From assembly GCF_018294505.1 (NCBI RefSeq), contig NC_057804.1, positions 254,828,989-254,892,988 on the forward strand: 64,000 bases of DNA, given 5' to 3'. Numbering within the stretch: position 1 is the first letter of the stretch; each line of letters begins with the position of its first letter. Shown piece by piece: positions 1 to 10,893 of the stretch. Below the pieces are notes generated by a model, which was given only the letters and a program-made list of their open reading frames with translations, was not told the DNA's origin and did not search any database. The position numbers and the translations under genes were made by a program. This stretch comes from Triticum aestivum. Taxonomy: Eukaryota; Streptophyta; Magnoliopsida; Poales; Poaceae.

Positions 1-2576
1 CGCGACCACCATCTTGTTTGCACACCGCAGCGCCGGTCCCGCGAACACCCGAGCTCCAGCAGCCGCAAAAGAGGTCGCCGCCGGCAGCTCCGGCCACCCC
101 AGCCTCCGCCACCACCACCGTTGGATGCGCCACTCCACCCTCTCCCCGTAGTTGCTCCCTGCGTGCCAAAAGAGCCCCTGTAGCTGGTTTCCGACGCGCA
201 CCACCGCGTCTGGCCTCGCCGGCGTCAAGCCGCCGGTGGGTCTGACCACGTTGACCACGGCGGGACCCCCCCCCCTCTCTGGGTCGATGACAGGTGGGGC
301 CAGCCCCCCCCCTGTTAATTAGTTTAATTATTTTATCTTAACTACCCCCTCTGCTGACACTGACAGGTGGGCCCCCGCTATCAGGTGATTAGCCTAAGCT
401 AATCACCACCTAATCTAACCCTAGAGCCACTGACATGTGGGCCCTAGTGCCCTAATCCTTAATTAAACTAAAATAAACCNNNNNNNNNNNNNNNNNNNNN
501 NNNNNNNNNNNNNNNNNNNNNNNNNNNNNNNNNNNNNNNNNNNNNNNNNNNNNNNNNNNNNNNNNNNNNNNNNNNNNNNNNNNNNNNNNNNNNNNNNNNN
601 NNNNNNNNNNNNNNNNNNNNNNNNNNNNNNNNNNNNNNNNNNNNNNNNNNNNNNNNNNNNNNNNNNNNNNNNNNNNNNNNNNNNNNNNNNNNNNNNNNNN
701 NNNNNNNNNNNNNNNNNNNNNNNNNNNNNNNNNNNNNNNNNNNNNNNNNNNNNNNNNNNNNNNNNNNNNNNNNNNNNNNNNNNNNNNNNNNNNNNNNNNN
801 NNNNNNNNNNNNNNNNNNNNNNNNNNNNNNNNNNNNNNNNNNNNNNNNNNNNNNNNNNNNNNNNNNNNNNNNNNNNNNNNNNNNNNNNNNNNNNNNNNNN
901 NNNNNNNNNNNNNNNNNNNNNNNNNNNNNNNNNNNNNNNNNNNNNNNNNNNNNNNNNNNNNNNNNNNNNNNNNNNNNNNNNNNNNNNNNNNNNNNNNNNN
1001 NNNNNNNNNNNNNNNNNNNNNNNNNNNNNNNNNNNNNNNNNNNNNNNNNNNNNNNNNNNNNNNNNNNNNNNNNNNNNNNNNNNNNNNNNNNNNNNNNNNN
1101 NNNNNNNNNNNNNNNNNNNNNNNNNNNNNNNNNNNNNNNNNNNNNNNNNNNNNNNNNNNNNNNNNNNNNNNNNNNNNNNNNNNNNNNNNNNNNNNNNNNN
1201 NNNNNNNNNNNNNNNNNNNNNNNNNNNNNNNNNNNNNNNNNNNNNNNNNNNNNNNNNNNNNNNNNNNNNNNNNNNNNNNNNNNNNNNNNNNNNNNNNAGT
1301 ACATGTCGTGTAAACGGCGGTAAGTGGTGAGAGCGTGTGTGAAGAAGTACACCCCTGCAGGGTTAACCTAATCTATTCGAATAGCCGTGTCCACGGAAAA
1401 GGACCTCTGGGTTGCTTATATCAGTTCATAGACAAGTGAAAGTGGATACTCTAAAATACGCAAGATAAGCGTGAGTGCTATGGATGGCGTTCTCGTAGGG
1501 AGACGGGAGCGATTCCATAGTGGTGTATTGATATGGTGAATATGTGGACTCGTGTGCGCCACCTCAAAAGAGTTACATTGCAGTCGTAGTTTAGGATAGC
1601 CACCGAGTCAAAGCTGGCTTGCTGCAGTTAAACCCCACCACCCCTTTGTTGATAATGATGCATATGTAGATAGTTCTGATGTAAGTCTTGCTGGGTACAT
1701 TTGTACTCACGTTTGCCTATTTTATGTTTTGCAGAGAGACTTCGGTCTCGCTAGTAGTTTCACGTGGACTTCGACGTTTAGCATGATACCTCAGCTACGA
1801 TCTTGTGCCCCGGCAGGATCTGATAGATAGTCAGGCTTCTCAGCCTTTTTCATTTATAGATGTTTGTACTCAGACATGATAGCTTCCGCTTGTGCTTTGA
1901 CTTGTATGCTCTGAGTGTTGGGTCATGAGACCCATGTTTGTAATATCTCGCTCCTCGGAGCCTAATGAATAAAGTACTTGTGTCGTAGAGTCATGTTGTG
2001 ATGCTTCGTTGTATTTGCACATATCGAGCATACTGTGTGTGTGATTGAAATGCTTGGTATGTGTGGGATCTGACTATCTAGTTGTTTATCTTTAGTAGCC
2101 TCTCTTACCGGGAAATGTCTCCTAGTGTTACCGCTGAGCCATGGTAGCTTGCTACTGCTCTGGAACACTTAGGCTGGCCGGCATGTGTCCTTCTTCGTTC
2201 CTGTGTCTGTCCCTTCGGGGAAATGTCACGCTTTGAGTACCGGAGTCCTGTTAGCCCGCTACAGCCCGGTTTACCGGAGTCCTGCTAGCCCAGTGCTACA
2301 GCCCGGATCCACTTGCTGATGACCGACACGTTCGAAGCTGGGTCATGGATGCATGTCCCTATAAGTCTGTGCCACTTTGGGTTTACGACTAGTCATGTCA
2401 GCCCGGGCTCTTTATCATATGGATGCTAGCGACACTATCATATACGTGAGCCAAAAGGCGCAAACGGTCCCGGGCAAAGGTAAGGCGACACCCGTGGGAA
2501 CACCGTGCGTGAGGCCGCAAAGTGATATGAAGTGTTACTGGCTAGATCGATGTGACATCGAGTCGGGGTCCTGACA
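1..2576 (+). mobile_element. LTR-type retrotransposon sequence, left end outside window, interrupted by an assembly gap
   Basis: The right end reads gtcggggtcctgaca, a plausible LTR terminus, and is followed by unrelated microsatellite DNA. Inside are a GC-rich leader-like part (1-300), a run of short 'gacaggtggg' motifs around 280-450, a possible acceptor (ttttgcag near 1735) and a polyadenylation signal aataaa at 968-973 of the second kilobase (1968-1973). These favour the plus orientation, but read on the other strand the sequence starts TGTCAGGACCCCG, which is also a plausible LTR start, so orientation is open. Two near-identical ~36 bp units ('ccggagtcctg.tagccc...gctacagcccgg') lie in tandem at about 2239-2308. 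No coding domain is visible. It is probably a solo LTR or one LTR of a truncated Gypsy-type element; I do not name the family. Confidence 0.6.
480..1297. other. Assembly gap (818 N)
   Basis: A run of unknown bases inside the first LTR-like sequence. Any reading frame crossing it is meaningless. Confidence 0.99.
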
Positions 2577-3026
2577 CCATGTACACTTAAATTACATCTG
2601 CCATAGAGGACCCCGGGACACACACGCGCGCGCGCGCGCGCGCACACACACACACACACACACGCATGCACCCCCCCCCCACACACACNNNNNNNNNNNN
2701 NNNNNNNNNNNNNNNNNNNNNNNNNNNNNNNNNNNNNNNNNNNNNNNNNNNNNNNNNNNNNNNNNNNNNNNNNNNNNNNNNNNNNNNNNNNNNNNNNNNN
2801 NNNNNNNNNNNNNNNNNNNNNNNNNNNNNNNNNNNNNNNNNNNNNNNNNNNNNNNNNNNNNNNNNNNNNNNNNNNNNNNNNNNNNNNNNNNNNNNNNNNN
2901 NNNNNNNNNNNNNNNNNNNNNNNNNNNNNNNNNNNNNNNNNNNNNNNCACACACACACTTAGACTCCATCTCTCTCTCTCACACACACACAAACTAAGAC
3001 TCCATCTCTCTCTCCTCTCTCTCTCA

Positions 3027-3062
<36 letters not shown>

Positions 3063-3105
3063 ATGCACACTAAGACTCCATCACACACACACATGCTCTA
3101 GGCGG
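2577..3105. repeat. Compound microsatellite (CG/CA, CT/CA) around an assembly gap at 2689-2947
   Basis: A (CG)n run passes into (CA)n and a C-run before the gap. After it come alternating (CT)n and (CA)n tracts separated by three copies of 'taagactccat' or a near match. The gap of 259 N sits in the purest repeat, as expected for an unresolved simple repeat. Confidence 0.9.
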
Positions 3106-4087
3106 AGCATTTGTTCCTACCACCCTTCATCCAACCTTACCCGTATGATAAACAATCACCTTTATTTACTTGCATAACATGGACAGATTTCACTTTACTT
3201 TAGTAGTCAGCAAACTTATCATCTGTATACCCTTATAAAAACGAGTTGGCGATGATGGTGTGCTTGACATCTTGTAATACAGACCGTATGATCTATATCT
3301 GACGGATAGGAAGCAAACTATGATAATTTTACAAAATATACCCGCACCTCTCTCCACATCATTATCTCCCGCAACCTCATTGCTCAGCAATTAAAAAAGA
3401 ATAAGTCTCTGGAACAATCTAGCATGCATGGTGGCTGCGGCCGCCTGCCGGCGCCGTCCATCCCCATGCCTCCGCCCATTCCGACCACCAGTCACCACCA
3501 CGCTCCACTCCTCCTCGCCTTATCTCTCATCTTTCTTTTTTTTCGATGACATTCTCGAGATACCAGTTTTCAGATAAAATTCTTGAGATGTCATTAGTTT
3601 TTACACATGGGATTACTCCTGCATGGGTCAATCACAACAGGTGTTTTGTAAAAAAATGCATATTGATGTTCTGTGCAATGCACGAGAATCTTGCTTGTAA
3701 TTATATAACGCAAATCACGAGCAGGAAGTGACATTTTTTTGACATAACCATGTTAACATGGCCATGTAAATCACGAGCAGGAAGGAGAAGGGAAGCGGGT
3801 TGTGGAGTAACGTTTTTTACCACAATTTCTTAGGAAACTCACTGCAATAATTGAGTAGTTTTGCAAACTACAATTACTACTACACCTGAAATGGTTCAAA
3901 ACCTATACTCCCTTGCAAGCGCGCTTCCCGCGTGAAACCGTTAGCGTCGCCTGGAGCGTCAGTGCCGCATTAATGCCCGGCCAGAGCGAAGGCGACCTCT
4001 CACTAGCACCGGCTTTGAAGTGGCGCGACGGCCGAGAGAGCGCCGCTTCCCGGTGCACGCGACTGCTCCGCGTCGAGACTGGCCATA
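3106..4087. other. Intergenic DNA, no gene seen
   Basis: No coding region, RNA gene or full transposon is recognisable. The one notable structure is a 17 bp direct repeat (aaatcacgagcaggaag, 3712-3728 and about 3767-3783). It flanks a short T-rich segment with a 14 bp perfect palindrome (ccatgttaacatgg, 3748-3761). 3905-4090 is GC-richer but shows no convincing reading frame. Confidence 0.6.
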
Positions 4088-4395
4088 GGCCCTGTTTGGA
4101 TCCATGGGTTAGAGTTAGTTTGAGCTAGTTGGGGCTCAAATGGCCCTAAAGTATCCAAGCATGAGGGTTTAAATTGGAGCAAGTTGCACCGAACCCACCA
4201 AAAAAACTATCCCACCCAAGAGGTGCTAACTGGAGATAGTTCTCATTGGGACCACTGAAAAATCACATTTCTCTCTCCATGAAGTGCATTTATTGTCAAT
4301 CTAACCCTATCACCCAAACACCCCTTTGGCTACAGTTAGTTCAGGGTTAGTCATGAGTTAGTCTAACCTCTTGCTAAGTTAGAGTATCAAACAGG
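4088..4395. mobile_element. MITE candidate (hAT- or Tourist-type ends)
   Basis: The left end reads ggccctgtttggatcc and the right end tatcaaacagg, so imperfect inverted ends 'cctgtttgga'/'cctgtttgat' enclose about 300 bp of non-coding DNA rich in 'gttag' motifs. This end type is common in grass MITEs. A clean target-site duplication was not found, so superfamily and exact borders are uncertain. Confidence 0.5.
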
Positions 4396-5072
4396 AGCAG
4401 TATAGGACATGCAAGTTGCTCAAAGCATACAGGCAAATTCGTACGTGAAAGGATTTTTTTTTCTTTTTGAAAACAAAACGTGAAAGGAATTTTTTTAGAA
4501 TGCTCTTGGCATGTCGCTAACATGTGATAGTTAACCGACCTCAATAGACGGCAGAAACGCCAGCCCGCCGCACTTTGATAGAGATGAGGAAGGAGAAGCA
4601 ATACCGGCTGCTGGATTACTAGAGATAGGTGTCGCACGGAAGCCAAGAAATATGGTGATAGCGTGGGTTAGCCATGTACTAGTGTATGATGTAACTACAC
4701 TGGGCTACCGTGTTTCGTACTCTTCCAGTCCACTGTGGAGATGATTGGTTAATTTTATATCGCTGAATAATATTAAATATTATGAGTGCAGACGCTCCAC
4801 CACGAGGTTCCTTGCTCCTTCTCGGTCGTCCGGAATCTATGTTCTTCCACTCTATTTTTTTACGTGAGCTTTGTTCATCCTTTTGCCAACACGCGAGACA
4901 TCTAGCATCAAGGCGCACGTGTTATGCAACGATCCTTCCATCTATATGAAGAACACGTGGCACTGGAACTATGAGACGGACATGTACCCAAGAGTGGACG
5001 TACGAACCTGAGTAATGTAGCGCAGTAAGTGAAGTAGAAAGGCACAAATGGTATGAACATGCATGGCATACA
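4396..5072. other. Intergenic DNA with a diverged local repeat
   Basis: No gene seen. The stretch 4797-4905 (accacgaggttccttgctcc ... ttttgccaacacgcgagacatc) recurs in diverged form at about 5520-5610 and 5725-5810, suggesting old local duplication. No encoded product is evident. Confidence 0.45.
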
Positions 5073-5235
5073 GGGTGTGTTTGGTTGCGTTCTTGTCTCA
5101 GCATAGTTGTTCCCTCTTCATGCATGCTCAACTCAACACCCCTCTTCATGCATGCCCTCTTCATGCATGCTTCTAGTGTATTTGTGCTAAACTAGTGTGG
5201 ACTCATGCACCCTCCATACACTCTACCAAACACCC
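5073..5235. mobile_element. Small MITE candidate with internal tandem repeat
   Basis: The ends gggtgtgtttggt and accaaacaccc form an imperfect terminal inverted repeat around 163 bp. Inside are three copies of ccctcttcatgcatgc (5112-5127, 5140-5155, 5155-5170), the last two adjoining. The TIR type resembles hAT-like MITEs. No target duplication was recognised. Confidence 0.45.
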
Positions 5236-6013
5236 AAAAGTAGGTCGAGAACGGAACTCTTTGGCGGCATTTGTCTCTTACTACGTACTACCACTAAATG
5301 TTGTACATGCAATGCACGGTGATGTTATGGAGTACGTGTCTAAGTACTCTACTACTACTATATTAGTTGGAGGCACGTATTAACTTTTATATTTGTTTAC
5401 GTGTATGCCCCGAGACCTTCCAACTAGACATGTTTTTCTCTCCAGGTCGCACTTTGTATCGTTCATATAGCTAAGTACTACTACGTGTGGTCTCCGACCC
5501 AGAAGTGGAAGAAGTGGAGACGCTCTACCACGCTGTTTTTTTACGCCGGGCTCTACCACGCTGTTCATGTCCCACTCCTTTCGCTGACGTGTGGGACATC
5601 CAGCATGTGTCGTGTTTGGAACCCTTAGTCGTAAGAGTTGAAACGCTAGCATTCATCAGAAATAAAAAATAATTATAAATCGGCAGTGATACTATTTTTT
5701 TGCGAACCAATCAGCAGTGATACTATACCACGTGGTTTCCTTGCTCCTCGATATCAGAAAGAATACTTCCGTTTGCCAACATGTGGGACGTCGACCATCC
5801 TGGTCCACTTGCCATGCACGCAGAACTCCAAGGGAGAGTCACCCAGGTCGTCGCGCCGCAGTAACAATGACTAATGAGCCGTCAAATCACAGGCCCACTT
5901 CCCACTTTGAAGTTGCTCGGACAAAGGAACCATCATGACTTCGTTGAATTCCACTTCTTGAAGAAAACTACTGTACCAGCAGTACTGCTAGCTACAGTAT
6001 TTACTCCAACAGA
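5236..6013. other. Intergenic DNA, diverged repeats only
   Basis: No gene seen. It contains two further diverged copies of the 4797-4905 motif. A roughly 20 bp stretch around 5443-5466 (aggtcgcactttgtat) matches, in inverted orientation, sequence near 9328-9352. Confidence 0.45.
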
Positions 6014-6143
6014 GGCCTCCTTTCGTTCATAGGATAGGAATATGAAAATCATAGGAAGTGAGATGACATGCATCTCAATTCCTATAGAGAAAGAGATGCC
6101 ATTTGATGCATAGGATAGGAATTTTTCCACTTAGTCTAGGCTA
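6014..6143. mobile_element. Short MITE-like element
   Basis: The left part reads ggcctcctttcgttcatagg. The right part repeats 'gcataggataggaattttt' and ends around cttagtctaggc. 'cataggataggaat' occurs at both ends in direct rather than inverted orientation. This resembles a common class of short non-autonomous elements in grass intergenic DNA; the borders are approximate. Confidence 0.35.
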
Positions 6144-6259
6144 ATGTACTGGTAATTTGCTCTAAAAACTACAGTAGTAACTAGTAGTACTGGTACATGC
6201 TCGTACTCAGACACAGACACACACACTAACTACTAGTACTACTACTTCTCACATGCTGG

Positions 6260-7127
6260 CTAGACGCCGTCGTTCTCCTTCCTGGCTTTGTCGGCGACAC
6301 CCCACCATGCTTGGATCTCCGCCGACCTCTCCGCAGCAGCGCGTGCGTCCTTTTCTTTCTTGCGGTGGCGGGCCTCTCTTTTCTTGAGTGCTTTCTGACT
6401 TTTCCGCTCCCTCTGTGCGGCTTTGGCCGCCTCTTGCTCTACCGCCCATTTGGCCTCGGCATCTTCAAATTCCTCCCACATAGTTGTGAGGTCGCGAGCG
6501 GCGATGAACTCGGCACGGCGGGATGCCATCGCTTCCCTACCATTTTGTGTGCGTTCGTGGGCGGTGAGGAACTCGGCACGGCGGGATGCCGTCGCTGCCT
6601 TAGCGGTTAGTGTGTGGCACGGTTAGAACGGGCCACGACATCGTAATCATCAAGGACAACCACCGGCACCTGCACAACCCTAACATATTAGCAAGCACAT
6701 TGCAAATAATCAAAAACCACAACTATGGTAATAAGCCATTATTTTTTACCTTGTGCAGCTCACCGGGGGATCTCATCCCTCCGGGGGCCATCTCCTCGTC
6801 CTGGATGGGGGCCATCACCTTGCCAGGGGAATACTGCTTCTCAACAGCGACTATCTCCTCAAACTCGGTCTTGAGCCTCACATAGGTGGCAATCAGAGCT
6901 CCTGGGGTAGGCACGGTGGGGCCCTTGCTGTTCTTCCAACTTTCTTTGAGGAGTTCGTCCGCCAACGTCCTCAACTCTTTGGCCAGTGCTTGTTTCTTGG
7001 AGTTCTTCGTCTCCATGGGTTGGCCCGCCAACATGGTCAACTCGTTGGTCGGTGCTCGCTTCCTGGAGATCGCTGTCTCCAGTGGGTTGTCCGCCGGCAA
7101 CTCTTTGCCTAGTGCTCCAGGATCCAT
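6260..7127 (-). pseudogene. Two-exon gene of unknown function, charged coiled-coil type, frameshifted
   Basis: I do not recognise this family. On the minus strand an ATG at 7127 follows a plausible acceptor (tttatttgtcag). Exon 1 (7127-6750) is exactly 126 codons and starts MDPGALGKEL. It ends at a good donor (CACAAG|gtaaaa). An 80 bp intron (6749-6670) ends in ttgtgcag, and exon 2 (6669-6260) continues in phase with VPVVVLDDYDVVARS. Exon 2 is 410 nt, not a multiple of three: after about 20 codons a stop is met. The downstream frame, which ends at 6260, is open and strongly charged (WEEFEDAEAKW..., then Arg/Lys/Glu/Ala-rich), typical of a coiled coil. One single-base indel near 6605-6620 explains this. 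Exon 2 also has an in-frame duplication (ASRRAEF twice, 21 codons apart). The T-rich sequence upstream of 7139 looks like intron or leader. Captured host gene or transposon accessory gene are both possible. Confidence 0.45.
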
Positions 7128-8625
7128 CAATGAACTGACAAATAAAAAGGTATCGAAAGGAAACCACAATCGCAATGAAAACGGGAAAAGAATAGGATGT
7201 GAGAATCGGTTGGTGCTTCGCAAAAAGAAGATTATTGGAATGAAAATATAGCAGCATAACTGATTCGCCCACCTTTCCTTCGTCGGTAGAGAAGAAAAAT
7301 GGCAGAAGTGAGTAGCCTGGAGTGAGGTTTTCTTCAAGAAAGGGAAGAAAGGGCTTGAACGAGCGTTCCAATGAAATGATGGTTGCTTCGTCCAGTCCAA
7401 CTTGGAGGCCACCTTACCACTGCTGGTAAAGGTGTGGGTTTTGTGATATGACGGGTCATGACGGCCACACCGGGGTGACAGGTGAGTCTCGACTGTAGCA
7501 CCTCGCTGTGATTTGGTGGATGGCATGCGGGCCTGTATGCTTTGAAATGTCCCGCATGTAGATAGAGCGGCTAGTCATATAGGACTGATCAATATTGTGC
7601 ACCGCAACCAAGGCGGAGAGGAAAATGAGAGAACTACGTAATTAATGCATGAGTTTAATTAGGGTAGTTTTGTAAAGTACGAGATACATTCCTCCAATCG
7701 CAAAATGCCTTGGTTCATGAGATTTGAGATTTGAGCCCTTTAAACCGGAGGGGAGGGGGTACTGCACACGGTGTAGTCTAGTCACTTGTTTTTTTTTTGA
7801 GCCGAAGTCTAGTCACTTGTTGAAATCTCTAGAAAGGCAAATACTCCTTTTCGGTTAACAGGTCTATTCTACACCCTCCGTCTAGGTGTGTAAGTCATCT
7901 TACGAAAACCAAATAGTCCCAAAACACTTAGGCGCAGTGCATTAACTTCTACCTTGTTTCTTGTTTCTTGACATACGTATCAACCAATAAGATATGAGAG
8001 GTGTGCATGCTTTTAATGACTTGCAATGGCTAGTTCATTGCATGGAATGCTATTAATTAGCAAATAAACATTGGTGACCCCAGGAGGAAATGGTGCTAAG
8101 TGTGTGGACCTATGCAGAATGAGTATCAACAAATGGATAATGGAGTTTAATTGTTAAAAAATAGCAATTTTGTCTCATGCAAGAGCCTGGCTAGTACTCT
8201 AAGGAGCCGCACCACGCGAGCGTTCGCAACTGCCACGTTCGGTTTGCACTTGGCTCTTCACCTCTTCGAGAAGACAAACAATGATGTTACTCCTACTTCT
8301 ACAGTATCGAATCCACTGTTGCATGTCCGTCCACCTCGTGCGGGAGGGATAGCGTGTAGTGAAAGCTTCTACTTACTACTCCTGCCTTTGCGTCCATGAC
8401 AGGTGGGCCCAAGAGGTGGTTGGCCCACCTGTCATGCAGCCAAAGGTAGGTGCAGTTAAGGCACCAGAGCTCGGTCCGCGAGGGAGAGGGCGTCGTAGTA
8501 ATCAAATTTCTTGGGCTTGTACGAGTTGACGCGACACATCAAAGCACTGAATTCGATAAAACTCTTTTTACACATTTCAAATGGGCTACTTCGTATGTAG
8601 GAGTAGACATATTCTGCTTCGTATG
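7128..8625. other. Intergenic DNA with one truncated MITE end
   Basis: No gene seen. 7874-7960 starts ctccgtctaggtgtgtaagt and looks like one end of a Stowaway-type MITE of the 'ccgtctaggtg' class, without a matching right end. 7775-7822 carries a short duplication of 'gtctagtcacttgtt' separated by a T-run. 8390-8450 contains 'gacaggtgggccc' and its inverted counterpart (cccacctgtca), a potential hairpin. Confidence 0.5.
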
Positions 8626-8793
8626 TACTTCCTCCGTTCCAAAATATAAGTCGTTTTAGAGATTTCACTATGAACTACTCCTACATACGAAACAAAATGA
8701 GTGAACCTACACTCTAAAATATGTCTATATACATCCGTATGTAGTTTGTAGTGGAATCCTTAAAAAGACTTACATTTAGGAACGGAGGGAGTA
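8626..8793. mobile_element. Stowaway-type MITE, complete
   Basis: The left end is ta-cttcctccgttccaaaat and the right end aggaacggagggag-ta: matching inverted ends flanked by TA, the Stowaway (Tc1/mariner) target. The length of 168 bp suits the class. The interior contains 'acatacgaaacaaaatgagtg', familiar from Triticeae Stowaways. Confidence 0.85.
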
Positions 8794-8844
8794 GTCACTT
8801 GTTGTAATCTCTAAAAAGACTTACATTTGGAAACGGAGGGAGTA
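8794..8844. repeat. Second copy of the Stowaway right end
   Basis: Directly after the complete MITE, 'gtaatctctaaaaagacttacatt' is followed by tggaaacggagggagta, a second right terminus. It could be a tandem end duplication or the remainder of a second element into which the first inserted. Confidence 0.65.
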
Positions 8845-9493
8845 CAACGCATGCACGCATGCTGTGACTTTCGTTTTGATACTTGCATGTGTTGATTTGA
8901 TGCACCTTGCCAAATTTTGACTATAAATTTAACTAACCAAATTTTCATGCATGTCACAAAAAATCACGGGGCTGTTTGGATTGTGACTATGTTTGTCTTA
9001 TGTTGCCACATTATTTTTCCCACACTTGCCACACTTGCCTAACCTGAGTTACTCAAATTGTTAGACACACTTTGGCTTGCCTAAGGGAATCTTGCCAAAA
9101 AAATTGTGTCTACGACATGTGGGGTTCACTGCTAATACAAAAATTCTTGTCTTAGGTGTGGCTAATAAAAAAGACTTATATTTAGGAATGGAGGGAGTAG
9201 AAAATATAAATAATAATGCATGTTGGGGCAACCCACGTTTCCGCTAATTTTAGCAGTGGGCTTGTTCACAATTTTTACGAGGGGGTGGTTGTTCATTTAA
9301 TGGAGGGACTTGTAATACTACCAGACTTGAATGATACAAAGTGCGACCTGGTACACCGTAACACCACTTGGAACAAGCGGGTAGCTATCTCAAAAAACAA
9401 TCAACAACTAAAAAAACCGCGACCTGGCATGTAGTATAGTACACAATTTTAAACGATTGTTTTGATGGAGTGAAAAAGGAAAACTACCCCACT
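8845..9493. other. Intergenic DNA with a further Stowaway end
   Basis: No gene seen. 9161-9199 (aaaaagacttatatttagga ... ggagggagta) is a third, isolated Stowaway right end. 8965-9170 is A/T-rich and begins ggggctgtttggattgtgac, resembling the end of another MITE class, with no recognisable partner. Confidence 0.5.
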
Positions 9494-9850
9494 ACTTATA
9501 TATAGGCCGGAGCCTCCGCGCTTGCTTGCTAGGGCTTCTCTATTCACACACTCTCATCCTCTCCAGATCTAAACAAGATAGGGGTATTAACCCTGTCTTT
9601 CTCCCTTCAAAAAACACTGGGTTTCTATCCTCATCGCTGGTTAAAGATCCGGACGTATCCCCCTCCGCCGGTGAAGGGGAGGAGGGGCAGCGTTTAGGCC
9701 GTCGTCGACAGCAAGGGAGGAGATCCACTGCTGGCCGCACCGTTATTTCTGGCTGAGCGCCGGCGCGGGAGGTCCTCCAATCCCTTCGTCGTTGCCTGTG
9801 GGCGGATCCGGCCTCCCGCCACCCACCTATCCATATCCCGACGACCTTCA
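9494..9850 (+). promoter_or_regulatory. Putative promoter and leader exon of a degenerate or non-coding transcription unit
   Basis: A good TATA box (ttatatatagg, about 9496-9506) is followed some 30 bp later by a C/T-rich stretch (gcttctctattcacacactc). A GC-rich leader follows and ends in a splice-donor-like CTTCAG|GTATAT near 9849. That is a typical plant promoter and first-exon layout. No long reading frame starts here, so the product, if any, is non-coding or encoded downstream. Confidence 0.4.
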
Positions 9851-10011
9851 GGTATATCTTCATTCGAAACCGCCTTAGCTCTACTTCCCCAGCTCGCTAC
9901 ATCGCTGCATGTGCATCATTTTCTACCTCTCAGCCCCTCTCGATCGGATGGTCCAACGTCAAATTTTTTCCTATTGTTAGTGGTAAAGCTACTTCATGGA
10001 GTCGAATCTTG

Positions 10012-10044
10012 TACTCCCTCCGTCCGAAAATACTTGTCATTGAA
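10012..10044. mobile_element. Truncated Stowaway left end
   Basis: tactccctccgtccgaaaat followed by acttgtcattgaa is a typical Stowaway terminus. The right end is not found nearby. Confidence 0.7.
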
Positions 10045-10390
10045 ATAAAGTGGGGTGGGGGAATTTAGTATGTACATCGGACTTGGTACAAACAGGAAGG
10101 AAAGGGGATGAAAGTAGTACAGACTGGTCATCCAACCGGTCTCTTGGTAGAAAAGGGAAATATAGGGGTAACGATGTACACAGTGGTATGACCAGGGCTA
10201 GATTTGCTATCCACACATAGGAGTAGGTGGCTAGAGTGAACAAAAATGGGACCAACCCAGATATTATATTTCTTGGATGTTTGTTTCTCGGGGCAACAGA
10301 CTATGAATCACCTCTTTATGCCCCTGTTTACGTACATGGTGCTGTACTGCTGGTGCACCCACTGTCCCATGCCCTTATACCAAATATTTA

Positions 10391-10893
10391 GGCTCCGGTC
10401 GGAATAGAGGGGCAGAAAACATAAGTCTTGATGAAAATAGAGGAATAGGAAAGGAATGTAGGTATAAAACTATGGAACAGCGAACCGGAGGAAACTCTCA
10501 AGAGAATGTGTTTGGATGGACTACGAAATGTACAGATTTGTTTTTTTAGAGTAGCATGCTTGGCAGTATGAGATGCTATTCGTTTATTCAGCTGCACAGT
10601 GACTACTCTTGTCCTCACCTCACGTACCACACATAGGTTGACTTTTTTATTCCGGCAAACACAGCACAGCAACCTATCTAACGCATGGCAGCGAGCGCCT
10701 GCCTCGGGCTTCCGCCCAAAAAATGAGCAGCGCGTGGATGTTTCTAATCCGATGGAATCAGTACTACCAGACCAGCTTTCCTATGTAACACTATTCACCT
10801 TTCCCGTGTTCCGAATGGTTGGAAGGGAAAGAATACGGTAGGAATTGTGTTCCTATGAAAATCCTGCACCAAACCTGTGAACCGGACGCAGCC
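10391..10893. mobile_element. Tourist-like (PIF/Harbinger) MITE candidate
   Basis: The left end ggctccggtcggaat and the right end gtgaaccggacgcagcc are imperfectly inverted and are flanked on both sides by tta, the Harbinger target. The length is 503 bp. The interior end sequences (tattcctttcc-type, 'ggaattgtgttcctatgaaa') are familiar from grass Tourist-like elements. Confidence 0.5.

Noticed and set aside
468..1352. Long frames made of unknown residues across 480-1297 and 2689-2947
   Set aside because: They consist of assembly gap bases.
3546..3731. Short frames in 3.1-5.9 kb (60-90 codons)
   Set aside because: No homology-like pattern, no splice or start context, and length within chance expectation for A/T-balanced DNA.
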